Positions 15,872-24,937 of a stretch of DNA of 64,000 bases are shown piece after piece. Origin of the DNA: Streptomyces sp. H27-H5 (GTDB taxonomy: Bacteria; Actinomycetota; Actinomycetes; Streptomycetales; Streptomycetaceae); NCBI RefSeq assembly GCF_026627505.1, contig NZ_JAPNLK010000037.1, positions 1 through 64,000 of the forward strand, read 5' to 3'. The translations under genes and the position numbers were made by a program. Positions within the stretch are counted from its first letter, which is position 1. Every line of letters begins with the position of its first letter. The notes under the pieces are model-generated. The model made no database searches. It saw only the letters and a list, made by a program, of their open reading frames with translations, and was not told the DNA's origin.

Positions 15872-17563
15872 CTACGGCAGGCCGTGGACCTTCGGACCCA
15901 CCGCGTTCGACCAGGAGCCACCCGCCTTGGCGTCCCAGTTGGTCGACCAGGTCATCGCGCCGCGCAGCCCCGGGTAGGTCTTCGCCGGCTTGAACGCACC
16001 GCAGTTCGTGCCCCGGGCCAGGCAGTCCAGGGCGTTGTTCACGATGGTCGGGGAGACGTAGCCGCTGCCCGCGCCGCTCGGGGACGCCGGCACGCCGATG
16101 CCCACCTGGGAGGGGTCGAGGCCGCCTTCGAGCTGGATGCAGGCCAGCGCGGTCAGGAAGTCCACCGAGCCCTGGGAGTAGACCTTGCCGTCACAGCCGT
16201 TCATCGCGCCGCTGTTGTAGTACTGCATGTTGACGACGGTCAGGATGTCCTTGACGTTCAGCGCCGTCTTGAAATAGCCGCCCTGCGTGGACTGCATGTC
16301 GATCGTCTGCGGGGCCATGGTGAGGACGAGCGAGGGGCCCGCCTTCGCCGACAGCGCGCGCAGCGCCTGCGTCATGTAGGTCGGGTTGAGGCCGTTTTCC
16401 AGGTCGATGTCGATCCCGCTGAAGCCGTACTCCTGCATCAGCGCCCAGGCCGAGTTGGCGAGGTTGTTCGCCGAGGCGGAGTCGTTGACCGAGATGGTGC
16501 CCTTCTCGCCGCCGATGGACAGGATGACGGACTTGCCGGCCGCCTTCTTCGCGGCGATGTCCGCCTTGAACTGGGGCACGGTGTAGCCGCCGAGGCCCGC
16601 CGAGTCGAGGTTGAAGGAGATGCCGCCGGGCGTGGTCGTGGCGTCGGCGAAGGAGACGGCGATGATGTCGTACTGCGCCGAGACGTCCGAGAGCTTCTGG
16701 ACGGTCGCCCCGTTGTTGAAGTTCTGCCAGTAGCCGGTCAGGGCGTGCTTGGGGACGCCCGGGTTCGGGTTGCCTCCGCCGCCCGTGGTGGTGCCCGTCA
16801 CCGCGGCGGACCGGGGCCCCTCGCCGGCCGCGTTGTACGCGCTCACCTGGAAGGAGTACGAGGTCGAGGCGGCCAGGCCCGAGATCTGCGCGGAGGTCGA
16901 GGACACCGTCTGGACGCGGACGCCGTCCTGGTGGACGTGGTAGCCGGTGGCGCCGGCCACCGCGTTCCACGAAAGGGTGAGGGCGTTCGCGCTCTGGCCG
17001 GAAACGGCGGCTCCGGCGGGGGCGCCCGGGACGCTCGGGCCGGGGTCGGTGCCACCGCCCCCGTCCGGGCCGAAGACGCTGAACTCGTCGACGACGAAGC
17101 CCGGCTGGCCGTACCAGCCGTGCGTGTAGACGGTCACCTGGGTGGTGTTGGCGCCGGTGGAGAAGGTGGTCGACAGCTTCTGCCAGCCGCCGCCCGTGCC
17201 GGGGGTCCAGGTGGACACGTCCTGGGTGCCGGTCCCGGTCGCGCCGAGGTACACGTACGAGCCCTGCACCTGCGTGCTCAACGTGTACGTGGAATTCGGC
17301 TTGACCGTGACGGTCTGGCTGCACCGGGCGTTGTCCGAGCCCGCCGGGGTGGCCTTCAGGGCGCCCGCCCCGGCGAAGACGGGGGAGGACACGACGGCGC
17401 CGCTGCCGCCGGTGCAGGACCAGTTGGCCAGCCCGGACTCGAAGCCTCCGTTCCGGGCGACGTTGACGTCGGCGGCTTGCGCCGTACCGGCGGTGAGGGC
17501 GGTCAGGCCTCCGGCGGCGAGGGTGGCGGCGCCCAACAGGGCGAGGGAGCGTATGCGGTTCAC
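15872..17563 (-). CDS. Secreted chitinase, GH18, with carbohydrate-binding and FnIII domains
   Basis: A 563-residue exported enzyme cleaving beta-1,4 bonds of chitin. Order: signal peptide 1-31 (ends TAQAAD), carbohydrate-binding module about 32-165 (NVARNGGFESGLANWSC start, CBM4/9-like), fibronectin type III about 178-260, GH18 barrel about 272-563. The catalytic motif is SGIDIDLEN with Glu389 as acid/base; the first Asp of DxxDxDxE is Ser382, a variant. The GTG start has GGAG 5 bases upstream; an ATG 13 codons earlier lacks one. A DasR-type element overlaps the promoter, so induction by chitin-derived sugars is expected. By position it may be the chiA-type enzyme of Streptomyces. Confidence 0.93.
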   Translation of the reverse strand: MNRIRSLALLGAATLAAGGLTALTAGTAQAADVNVARNGGFESGLANWSCTGGSGAVVSSPVFAGAGALKATPAGSDNARCSQTVTVKPNSTYTLSTQVQGSYVYLGATGTGTQDVSTWTPGTGGGWQKLSTTFSTGANTTQVTVYTHGWYGQPGFVVDEFSVFGPDGGGGTDPGPSVPGAPAGAAVSGQSANALTLSWNAVAGATGYHVHQDGVRVQTVSSTSAQISGLAASTSYSFQVSAYNAAGEGPRSAAVTGTTTGGGGNPNPGVPKHALTGYWQNFNNGATVQKLSDVSAQYDIIAVSFADATTTPGGISFNLDSAGLGGYTVPQFKADIAAKKAAGKSVILSIGGEKGTISVNDSASANNLANSAWALMQEYGFSGIDIDLENGLNPTYMTQALRALSAKAGPSLVLTMAPQTIDMQSTQGGYFKTALNVKDILTVVNMQYYNSGAMNGCDGKVYSQGSVDFLTALACIQLEGGLDPSQVGIGVPASPSGAGSGYVSPTIVNNALDCLARGTNCGAFKPAKTYPGLRGAMTWSTNWDAKAGGSWSNAVGPKVHGLP

Positions 17564-17634
17564 GAAGGCTCCGGTGGGGGGAGAAGGGGATGTGAAAGGC
17601 ATGGCAGGGGCAAGTGGGGTACCCCGGAGCCAAG

Positions 17635-17660
17635 TTGGTCCAGACCAATCCCCCTGTCAA
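17635..17660 (-). promoter_or_regulatory. DasR-like site (dre) inside the chitinase promoter
   Basis: TTGGTCCAGACCAA (17635-17648) is nearly identical to the published DasR element core TGGTCTAGACCA and to the 12-bp repeats of Streptomyces chitinase promoters. On the minus strand a consensus -35 TTGACA (17655-17660) precedes it, so the site occupies the -35/-10 spacer. DasR is a GntR-family repressor released by glucosamine-6-phosphate. Confidence 0.8.
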
Positions 17661-17924
17661 GGGTCTTGGCGATGTGGCTTGAAACGACCGCTCCGCCCCC
17701 CGTGCGCCGATCCCCGATGTCCGGATTTCTCGCCACCTGCGCCCTCTGCCCCCGGGCACGGGAATCCGCAAGGCCCTGCCCTGTCAGGGAGGACGCGGAT
17801 ATGGTGCTGAGGCAAGGGGGAGCTGCGCGGATCGTTTGCGGTCGCGCAGTGCGTGCGCGTACGTGGGGACTGCGTGACGGGGGTGGGAACGCCCGTGGCG
17901 TACAGGGTGAACGGGGGGATTCGC

Positions 17925-18818
17925 GTGCCGACCGCCATTGCTGTCACCAGTGCCGATCTGGTGCTGCCGGCCCCCGACCGCCACACCCCGACCGCCGCCG
18001 TCCTGCGCCCGCCCGACCAGGTCGACCTCGACGGGGCCCTCGCCGAGACCGCCGCCCTCCTGGAGCGACACGGCCACCTCGTGGTCGTCGTACCGCCCTG
18101 GCTGCCGCTCGCCACCATCCGCCGGCTGCACACCGTACGGGCCATTCTGGAAACCGACCGGATCGCGCTCCTCGACATCGATCTGCCGCCCCTGGGAACG
18201 GCCCTGCTGGTGCGTCAGCTCCGCCAGCTCAGCGTCTGCGACTTCAGCCCCGGGATCCTGGCCTCCGCGGCCCGCCTGCTGCCGCACTACATCTACGCGG
18301 GCGCCCTGCTCGGCAGCGTCGCCAAACTGGACCGGGTACCGGTCGGCCTCAAGGCGCACGCCAGGTCCTGGTCACCGAGCGCCCAGTTCGCCGTACTCGC
18401 CCACCCCACCCCGCACCTCGCCAGGCTGGGCACCTCCGGCTCCTCGGGCGCCCACAGCGCGGGCGGCGCCGCCGCGGGGCTCCCCGCCGGCCCCGGCTTC
18501 GCGACCCACCTCACCTTCGCCCGCGGCCAACTCGCCTCCGACTGGGTGACCGCCGAACTCGCCCCCGCGTGGCAGGTGCAGGGCGTCATGGAGAACCCGC
18601 TGCCCGCCGACTCGCCCGTCTGGTGGGCCACGTCGAAGCTCGTCGAGTTCGCCGCCGCCATCCCGGACGTGTCCGTCCTCTATCAACTGGTCGCCTCCGT
18701 GCGGCGGGAGCAATGCCGATGGTGTGGCTTCGAACTCATCGGCGACCGCTGCGGCTTCTGCTCCGCCCCGCTGACGGCCCCACCGCCCGCGGCCGCGACA
18801 TCCCGATCCAGACCCTGA
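17925..18818 (+). CDS. Hypothetical protein with C-terminal zinc ribbon, first gene of the Tad block
   Basis: A 297-residue soluble protein of unknown function. The first 120 residues look alpha/beta (LLERHGHLVVVVPPWLPLATIRRL; RIALLDIDLPPLGTALLVRQLR), with no P-loop. The C terminus has two CxxC knuckles, CRWCG and CGFC, separated by nine residues, forming a compact zinc ribbon near residues 267-281. The GTG start follows a run of G (17912-17918). It ends 43 bases before cpaB on the same strand, so it probably belongs to the pilus operon. A role in assembly or regulation is inference from position only. Confidence 0.75.
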   Translation: MPTAIAVTSADLVLPAPDRHTPTAAVLRPPDQVDLDGALAETAALLERHGHLVVVVPPWLPLATIRRLHTVRAILETDRIALLDIDLPPLGTALLVRQLRQLSVCDFSPGILASAARLLPHYIYAGALLGSVAKLDRVPVGLKAHARSWSPSAQFAVLAHPTPHLARLGTSGSSGAHSAGGAAAGLPAGPGFATHLTFARGQLASDWVTAELAPAWQVQGVMENPLPADSPVWWATSKLVEFAAAIPDVSVLYQLVASVRREQCRWCGFELIGDRCGFCSAPLTAPPPAAATSRSRP

Positions 18819-18861
18819 CCACCGGCCCGAACGAACGAAGAACGGCGAGGTAGTACGGCCC

Positions 18862-19563
18862 ATGAACTCACGCCAGCGCCGCGGCGTCATCCTGCTCCTC
18901 CTGTCGATCCTGTGCGCCCTCGCGGCGTTCGCCGGGGTGCTCGTGGTGATCGGCGACGTCAACTCCAAGGTCGGGGCCGAGGTCGTCGCCTACCGCGTGA
19001 AGGGCGACATCGCGCCGTACAGCCCGCTCACGGCGGGCCAGTTCGAGCAGGTCACGGTCCCCCAACGGTGGCTGTCCGAAACGGCCGTCACCGACCTCGA
19101 CGGACTCAGGAACAAGATCGCGCTCACCACGCTCAAGAAGGGCTCGCTGCTCCAGACGGACATGTACGTCGACAAACCGCAGCTCCAGCCCGGTGAGCAG
19201 GAGATCGCCATCATGATCGACGCCGCCACCGGCGTGGCCGGCAAGATCACCTCCGGCGCCAAGGTCAACATCATCGCCACCTTCAAGGGCGCCAAGGAGA
19301 CCGACCCCTCGCGCTCCGTGATCATCGTCGCCAATGCCCGCGTCCTGGGCGTCGGCAAGCTCACCGCCCTCGACAAGGACAGCGACCGCAAGGGCCCCGC
19401 CGAGGCCGTCCCGATCACCTTCGCCCTGAACACCAAGGACACCCAGCGCGTCGCGTACGCCGAATCCTTCGCGGAGCACGTCCGGCTGGCCCTGGTGGCC
19501 CCCGGCACCGATTCGGCGCCCAGCCCGAGCGACCGCACGTACACCCTCGACGGGGACAAGTGA
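18862..19563 (+). CDS. cpaB: CpaB/RcpC-like Flp pilus assembly protein (SAF domain)
   Basis: A 233-residue membrane-anchored protein. A short basic N terminus precedes one membrane helix (about 8-30, GVILLLLSILCALAAFAGVL). An SAF domain follows at about 42-105 (VVAYRVKGDIAPYSPLTAGQFEQV..LKKGSLLQTDMYV), then the RcpC-like beta domain (PGEQEIAIMIDAATGVAGKITSGAKVNIIATF). Proteins of this type are periplasmic/extracytoplasmic parts of Tad pilus machines. The next gene starts 7 bases after its stop, giving a compact operon. Confidence 0.9.
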   Translation: MNSRQRRGVILLLLSILCALAAFAGVLVVIGDVNSKVGAEVVAYRVKGDIAPYSPLTAGQFEQVTVPQRWLSETAVTDLDGLRNKIALTTLKKGSLLQTDMYVDKPQLQPGEQEIAIMIDAATGVAGKITSGAKVNIIATFKGAKETDPSRSVIIVANARVLGVGKLTALDKDSDRKGPAEAVPITFALNTKDTQRVAYAESFAEHVRLALVAPGTDSAPSPSDRTYTLDGDK

Positions 19564-19570
19564 GGCCCGG

Positions 19571-20851
19571 ATGACCACCCGAATCCTCCCCGCGTCCGGC
19601 GACCCGGACGCCGCCCGCGCCATCTCCACCCTCCTCAGCCAGCTCCCGGACGCCGAGCCGGCCGCCCCGGTCCCCGATTCCACCGCGCTGCTCGACACCC
19701 TCGCCCGGCTGGCCGCCGAATCCCTCGACGACCTGCCCGAGGTGGTCCTGGTCCACGAGCGGATCGGACCGCTGCCCGCGCTGGAACTCATCCGCGAAGT
19801 CGCCCTCCGCTTCCCCGCCGTGGGCGTGGTCCTGGTGTCCTCCGACGCCGCACCCGGGTTCTTCGCCGCCGCCATGGACTCCGGCGCCCGCGGCCTGATC
19901 GTGCTCCCCCTCGCCTACGAGGAACTCGCCGCGCGCGTCCAGGCCGCCGCCCAGTGGGCCGTCGGCGTACGCCGCCACCTGGGCCGCAGCCCGGACCTGC
20001 CCGCCGGACCCGGCGGCCGGGTGGTCACCGTCGCCGGCGCCAAGGGCGGGGTCGGGACCACCTTCACGGCCGTCCAATTCGCCCTCGCCGCAGCCGCCTC
20101 CGGACGACGTACCGCCCTGGTGGACATGGACCTTCAGGGCGGCGACGTGGGCTCGTACCTCGACGTGCAGTTCCGCCGCTCCATCGCCGACCTCGCCGGG
20201 ATCCAGGACATCTCGCCCCGGGTCCTCCAGGACGCGGTGTACGACGACCGGACCGGACTCGCGCTGCTGCTGGCCCCCGCCGACGGGGAACGCGGCGAGG
20301 AGGTCGACGAACGCGCCGCCCGACACGTCGTGACCGCCCTGCGCGGCCGCTACGAACTCGTCGTCATCGACTGCGGCACCCAGGTGACCGGCGCCAACGC
20401 GGCAGCGGTGGAAATGGCCGACATCGCCGTGCTCGTCACCACCCCGGACGTGGTCTCCGTCCGCGCGGCGAAGCGGCTGGTCCGCATGTGGGAACGCCTC
20501 CAGGTCCGCAAGGCCGAGGACACCACCATGGTCGTCAACCGCTGGAGCAAGCACACCGAGATCCAACCCGCCCTCATCGAGAAGATCACCAAGACCCGTG
20601 CCACCCGTACCCCCGTCCCGGCCGCCTTCAAGGAACTCCAGGCGGTCGTCGACGCGGGCCGGGTCCAGGACCTCGACAACCGCTCCACCGTGAAACAGGC
20701 CCTGTGGACCCTGGCCGGCGAACTCGGCCTGCTCACCGCCCCCTCCACCGCCGCATCGGCCGACGGCGCCGTCCCGCCGCCGCGCTCCGCCGAACTGGCC
20801 GTCCGGCCGTCCGGGCCCATGGCCCGGCTGCGCCGCGGCCGGGAGGGCTGA
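19571..20851 (+). CDS. CpaE/TadZ-like ParA/MinD-family ATPase
   Basis: A 426-residue protein with an N-terminal receiver-like domain lacking phosphorylation logic (about 57-130: VVLVHERIGPLP..ELIREVALRFPAVGVVLVSSDAAPG) and a C-terminal deviant Walker ATPase (about 148-390). The deviant P-loop GAKGGVGTT is at 156-164, with TALVDMDLQGGDV and VVIDCGTQ as the other nucleotide motifs. TadZ/CpaE proteins localise the Tad machine at the cell pole; in mycelial bacteria the target site is unknown. It lies between cpaB and tadE with single-digit spacing. Confidence 0.9.
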   Translation: MTTRILPASGDPDAARAISTLLSQLPDAEPAAPVPDSTALLDTLARLAAESLDDLPEVVLVHERIGPLPALELIREVALRFPAVGVVLVSSDAAPGFFAAAMDSGARGLIVLPLAYEELAARVQAAAQWAVGVRRHLGRSPDLPAGPGGRVVTVAGAKGGVGTTFTAVQFALAAAASGRRTALVDMDLQGGDVGSYLDVQFRRSIADLAGIQDISPRVLQDAVYDDRTGLALLLAPADGERGEEVDERAARHVVTALRGRYELVVIDCGTQVTGANAAAVEMADIAVLVTTPDVVSVRAAKRLVRMWERLQVRKAEDTTMVVNRWSKHTEIQPALIEKITKTRATRTPVPAAFKELQAVVDAGRVQDLDNRSTVKQALWTLAGELGLLTAPSTAASADGAVPPPRSAELAVRPSGPMARLRRGREG

Positions 20852-20854
20852 CGG

Positions 20855-21280
20855 ATGCCCGCGCGGAGACGGGGACGGGGACGGGTGTGCGGAGCGGTGC
20901 GGGGACGGGCCCGGGGACGGGTGCGGGAGGCCCGCCGGGACCGGGGCCAGGTCGCCGTCGAGTTCGTGGGGATGGTCCCGCTGATCCTGCTGCTCGTGGC
21001 GGCGGTGTGGGAGTGCGTGCTGATCGGGTACGCGTTCTCGCTGGCCGGCAACGCGGCGGACGAGGCGGCCCGGGTCGGGGCGGTGCACGGCGACGGTCCG
21101 TGCCGAACGGCGGCCGGCAAGTACATCGGGGGCGCCTGGAACATGACCGCGAAATGCGGGAAGTCCGGTGACATCTACAAGGCCACCGTCAGCCTCAACG
21201 TCCCCGTGTTCTTCCCCGGCCTCGACATCGGCGTCCCCATCACGGGCGAGGGCGGCTCCGCGCTGGAGAAGGAGGACTGA
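20855..21280 (+). CDS. TadE-family pseudopilin, first copy
   Basis: A 141-residue minor pilin-like protein. The arginine-rich N terminus ends RDRG, then QVAVEFVGMVPLILLLVAAVWE forms the membrane helix. The G31|QVAVE pattern with Glu36 at +5 matches type IVb prepilin peptidase processing. Two cysteines (PCRTA and AKCGK) in the outer domain may form a disulphide. It starts 3 bases after the CpaE-like gene, and one base separates its stop from the next TadE gene. Confidence 0.88.
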   Translation: MPARRRGRGRVCGAVRGRARGRVREARRDRGQVAVEFVGMVPLILLLVAAVWECVLIGYAFSLAGNAADEAARVGAVHGDGPCRTAAGKYIGGAWNMTAKCGKSGDIYKATVSLNVPVFFPGLDIGVPITGEGGSALEKED

Positions 21281-21281
21281 C

Positions 21282-21740
21282 GTGAACCGGCACCCTGATC
21301 CGCACCGTGACCCGCACCGCGACCGCGACCGCGACCGCGACCGTGACCGCGACCGTGACCGCGACCGCATCCGTGGCCGCATCCCTGGCCGTGACCGGGG
21401 GCAAGTGGCCCTGGAGTACATCGGGTTCATCCCGATCCTGCTCTTCGTCGCACTGTGCGGCATCCAGCTGGGCTGGGTCGCCTACGTCCACCAGCAGGCG
21501 GAGACCGCCGCCCGCACCGCCGCCCGCGTCGAGGCACGCAACCCGGGCGCCGGATCGGCCGCGGGCAAGTCGGCGGTGAAGGCGAGCCTGGGCGCCGAGG
21601 TGGCCGTGTCCACGACGTCCGACGCCGTCACCGCGACCGCGACCATCACGATCAACTCCATCGTGCCCGGCCTCGACATCGATCCCGCCACCGCCACCGC
21701 CACCATGCCCAACGACGACCCGAAGGTGACCGGACCATGA
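21282..21740 (+). CDS. TadE-family pseudopilin, second copy, with Arg-Asp repeat leader
   Basis: A 152-residue protein. Its cytoplasmic leader contains an alternating Arg-Asp run (about residues 9-29) encoded by a GACCGC-type hexanucleotide repeat. The processing site follows at G40|QVALEYIGFIPILLFVAL with Glu45 at +5. The outer domain is threonine/valine-rich without cysteines, unlike the first copy. GTG start after GGAGGA. It overlaps tadA by ATGA. The two TadE proteins probably form a heteromeric pseudopilin complex; this is inference. Confidence 0.85.
   Translation: MNRHPDPHRDPHRDRDRDRDRDRDRDRDRIRGRIPGRDRGQVALEYIGFIPILLFVALCGIQLGWVAYVHQQAETAARTAARVEARNPGAGSAAGKSAVKASLGAEVAVSTTSDAVTATATITINSIVPGLDIDPATATATMPNDDPKVTGP
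21302..21366 (+). repeat. GACCGC/GACCGT hexanucleotide run coding Arg-Asp
   Basis: A near-perfect tandem run of 6-base units (GACCGC or GACCGT), in frame, giving the alternating charged leader of the second TadE protein. Copy number changes would lengthen or shorten the leader without frameshift. Confidence 0.8.
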
Positions 21741-23092
21741 GCCTGCGTTCCCGGGTCAACACCCCCGACGACCGCCACAGCCACGGCGACGACGGCCGGC
21801 TGGTCTCCTCGTACCGCGCCAAGCTGCTGGAGGAGATCGACCTCGCCGAGATGTCCGCGCTCGCGCCCACCGAGCGCCGGGCCCGCCTGGAACGCGTACT
21901 CGGCCACATCATCAGCCGCGAGGGCCCCGTCCTCTCCACCGTCGAACGCGCCCAACTGATCCGCCGCGTCGTCGACGAAGCCCTCGGTCTCGGCGTCCTC
22001 GAACCGCTCCTCGAAGACCCCTCGATCTCCGAGATCATGGTCAACGGACCCGACCAGATCTTCGTCGAACGCGCCGGCCGGGTGGAGCAGCTGCCCCTGC
22101 GCTTCGCCTCGCACGAACAGCTGATGCAGACCATCGAGCGCATCGTCTCCACCGTCAACCGCCGCGTGGACGAGGCCAATCCGATGGTCGACGCCCGCCT
22201 CCCCAGCGGCGAGCGCGTCAACGTCATCATCCCGCCGCTGTCCCTCACCGGCGCCACCCTCACCATCCGCCGCTTCCCCCGCGCGTTCACCCTGCACGAG
22301 ATGATCAGCCTGGGTTCGCTGGACGAACAGATGCTCATGCTGCTGTCGGGCCTCGTCCAGGCGAAGATGAACGTGATCGTCTCCGGCGCCACCGGCACCG
22401 GCAAGACCACCCTCCTCAACGCCCTCTCCGGCCTGATCCCGGAGGGCGAACGCATCATCACCATCGAGGACTCGGCCGAACTCCAACTCCAACAGGCCCA
22501 CGTGATCCGCCTCGAATCCCGCCCCCCGAACGTCGAGGGCAGCGGCCGGATCACCATCCGTGACCTCGTACGCAACTCCCTGCGCATGCGCCCCGACCGC
22601 ATCATCGTCGGCGAGGTCCGCGGCGGCGAGACCCTCGACATGCTCCAGGCCATGTCCACCGGCCACGACGGCTCCCTCGCCACCGTGCACGCCAACAGCT
22701 CCGAGGACGCCCTGATGCGCCTCCAGACCCTGGCGTCCATGTCGGAGGTGGAGATCCCCTTCGAGGCGCTCCAGGACCAGATCAACAGCGCCGTCAACGT
22801 CGTCGTCCAACTGACCCGCTTCGGCGACGGCTCGCGCCGCATCACGGAGATCTCCATCCTCGACTCGCACGGCCGCGAACCGTTCCGCATCACCACCGTG
22901 TGCCGGTTCGCGGCCCAGCCGATGGGCCCGGACGGCCGCGTCCACGGCCACTTCGAGTACTACCCGCTGCCACGCCGGATCGCGGACCGCCTCTACATGA
23001 ACAACCAGCCGATTCCGCAGGCCTTCGGCGTCGCCCTGTCGGACGACCAGCCGGCCACCCGGACCGCACGGACCACTCGGACCCTCCTGTGA
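21737..23092 (+). CDS. tadA: TadA/CpaF pilus assembly ATPase
   Basis: A 451-residue secretion/pilus ATPase powering Flp pilus assembly. An N-terminal domain (about 30-200, LEPLLEDPSISEIMVNGPDQIFVE) precedes the RecA-like core. Walker A SGATGTGKTT is at about 216-225, the Asp box IITIEDSAELQ near 241, Walker B RIIVGEVRGGE near 285, and the His box STGHDGSLATVHANS near 300. It starts inside the TadE stop (ATGA) and shares GTGA with tadB, so all are translationally coupled. Confidence 0.96.
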   Translation: MSLRSRVNTPDDRHSHGDDGRLVSSYRAKLLEEIDLAEMSALAPTERRARLERVLGHIISREGPVLSTVERAQLIRRVVDEALGLGVLEPLLEDPSISEIMVNGPDQIFVERAGRVEQLPLRFASHEQLMQTIERIVSTVNRRVDEANPMVDARLPSGERVNVIIPPLSLTGATLTIRRFPRAFTLHEMISLGSLDEQMLMLLSGLVQAKMNVIVSGATGTGKTTLLNALSGLIPEGERIITIEDSAELQLQQAHVIRLESRPPNVEGSGRITIRDLVRNSLRMRPDRIIVGEVRGGETLDMLQAMSTGHDGSLATVHANSSEDALMRLQTLASMSEVEIPFEALQDQINSAVNVVVQLTRFGDGSRRITEISILDSHGREPFRITTVCRFAAQPMGPDGRVHGHFEYYPLPRRIADRLYMNNQPIPQAFGVALSDDQPATRTARTTRTLL

Positions 23093-24027
23093 ACACAACC
23101 GTCTCCCTCACCCTCGGCGCCACCCTCCTGGCCGGCCTCCTCGTGGTCTGGGGCGTCCACGCCTACTCCGCCGGCCGCGCCCAGCGCGCCGCCCTGATCG
23201 AACGCCTCTCCGCGAGCGGCGCCCCCGAGCCCCAGGGGCGCAGACGCCGCTTCCGGGAGATCGACCGTCGGCTGCGCCGCACCCGGCTGGGCCGGCGCAT
23301 CGAGATCAAGCTGGCGACCACCGGCCTGGACCTCACCCCCGGCGAGTTCTTCGTCTACATGCTGCTGTCCGTGGCCGGGGTCTGGCTGGTCTTCGCGTCC
23401 TTCCTCGCCCCGTTCTTCGGACCGGTGGCCGGACTCATCGCGCTCTGGTCCGCCAACGCCTTCCTCAACTGGCAGCGGGCGCGCCGCACGGAGCGGTTCA
23501 TCAACCAGCTCCCCGAACTGGCCCGCATCCTCGCCAACGCCACCCAGGCCGGCCTGGCCCTGCGTACCGCCATCGGCATCGCCGCCGAGGAACTGGAGGC
23601 CCCGGCCGGAGAGGAACTCGCCCGGGTCGCCGACCGGCTCGCCATCGGGCACTCCATCGAGGAGTCCCTGGGCGAACTCACCGAACGCCTGCCCTCGCGG
23701 GAACTGGTCGTCCTCGTCTCCACCCTGGTCCTGTCGGCCCGCGCCGGCGGCGCCATCGTGGGCAGCCTGCGCAACCTGACGGTGACCCTGGAACAGCGCA
23801 AGGAGACGCGACGGGAGATCCGCACCCAGCTGTCGCAGGTGACCGTGACCGCGTACCTGGTTCCGGCCATCGGACTGGGCTCCCTGCTGCTGGTGGACAT
23901 GATGATGCCGGGCGCGCTGGACCGGATGACGGGAGCGTTCATCGGGCAGACGGCCGTCCTCGTCGCGCTGGGCCTCTTCGCCCTCGGCTTCGTCCTCATC
24001 CGGCGCCTGTCGAAGATCGACGTGTGA
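23089..24027 (+). CDS. tadB: TadB inner-membrane pilus assembly protein
   Basis: A 312-residue membrane protein with an N-terminal helix (about 5-25), a T2SS-F type domain and membrane helices around 95-135 and 255-310. The conserved GLALRTAIGIAAEELEAPAGEELARVADRLAIGHS..ESLGELTERLPSREL segment identifies the family. TadB and TadC together form the platform that TadA acts on. GTG start overlaps the tadA stop (GTGA). Confidence 0.92.
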   Translation: MNTTVSLTLGATLLAGLLVVWGVHAYSAGRAQRAALIERLSASGAPEPQGRRRRFREIDRRLRRTRLGRRIEIKLATTGLDLTPGEFFVYMLLSVAGVWLVFASFLAPFFGPVAGLIALWSANAFLNWQRARRTERFINQLPELARILANATQAGLALRTAIGIAAEELEAPAGEELARVADRLAIGHSIEESLGELTERLPSRELVVLVSTLVLSARAGGAIVGSLRNLTVTLEQRKETRREIRTQLSQVTVTAYLVPAIGLGSLLLVDMMMPGALDRMTGAFIGQTAVLVALGLFALGFVLIRRLSKIDV

Positions 24028-24040
24028 GGGGCCCCGACCG

Positions 24041-24934
24041 ATGACCGCACTCCTTCTCGCCCTGGCCCTCGGCCTGTCCGTCTTCGGCGCCCTGTACGGG
24101 CTGCGCCTCTACCGCGCCGACGTCAAACTCCCCAGCGACCTCGCCCTGGCCTTGGAGGTCGGCGCCACCCGCACCACCGCCGTCGGCTCGCTCGTCGACC
24201 GCCTCGGCATCCGCTGGGCCCCGCTCGTCCTGCGCCTGATGGGCCGGGACCGCGTCGCCCGCAAGCGCCGCCAGATCGACATGGCCGGCAACCCGGCCGG
24301 CCTGACCATCGACCGCTACGCGGCCCGCCGGGCCGTGTACGCCCTCCTGGGCGGGCTCGGCGCCTTCTCCCTGCTGATCAACGGCCAGTTCGTACCGGCC
24401 CTGCTGATGGTCGCGTTCGGCCTGTTCTGGATCGAGGTCGGCCTGTGGTCCGCGATCCGCGTGCGGCGCGATCACATCGAACGCACCCTGCCCGACTTCC
24501 TGGACGTCCTCGCCGTCGTGGTGAGCGCCGGGCTGGGCTTCCGGCAGGCGCTGGAACGGGTGGCGGGCAAGTACGAAGGCCCGTGGTCCGACGAGATCCG
24601 CATCACCCTCCAACAGATGGACATGGGCGTCAGCCGCCGCCAGGCCTTCGACGAACTGCGCCGGCGCAACGACTCCGAACAGGTCGCCCAGTTCGTGACC
24701 GCCCTCCAACAGGGCGAGGAACTCGGCTCCCCGATCGTCGAGACCCTGATCGCGATCGCCGAGGACATGCGCCGCACGGACGCCCAGAACGCCCGCCGCC
24801 GAGCCGCCCGCGCCGTCCCGAAGGCCACCTTCTCCGTCACCATGTTCATGCTGCCCGGCACACTGATCCTGCTCGTCTGCGGATTCGTGTACGGGGCGAA
24901 CATCGACTTCGGCGCGATGTTCGGAGGCGGCTGA
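24041..24934 (+). CDS. tadC: TadC inner-membrane pilus assembly protein
   Basis: A 297-residue partner of TadB. T2SS-F domain near 150-270 with FLDVLAVVVSAGLGFRQALERVAGKYEGPWSDEI, RRQAFDELRRR and QQGEELGSPIVETL, framed by membrane helices at the N terminus, about 105-140, and the C terminus (LPGTLILLVCGFVYG). It starts 13 bases after tadB and is followed after 3 bases by the histidine kinase gene, so the sensor pair is in the pilus operon. Confidence 0.92.
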   Translation: MTALLLALALGLSVFGALYGLRLYRADVKLPSDLALALEVGATRTTAVGSLVDRLGIRWAPLVLRLMGRDRVARKRRQIDMAGNPAGLTIDRYAARRAVYALLGGLGAFSLLINGQFVPALLMVAFGLFWIEVGLWSAIRVRRDHIERTLPDFLDVLAVVVSAGLGFRQALERVAGKYEGPWSDEIRITLQQMDMGVSRRQAFDELRRRNDSEQVAQFVTALQQGEELGSPIVETLIAIAEDMRRTDAQNARRRAARAVPKATFSVTMFMLPGTLILLVCGFVYGANIDFGAMFGGG

Positions 24935-24937
24935 GCC

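Noticed and set aside
21168..21281. Upstream extension of the second TadE protein
   Set aside because: It would overlap the first TadE gene in another frame; the GTG at 21282 has GGAGGA at good distance.
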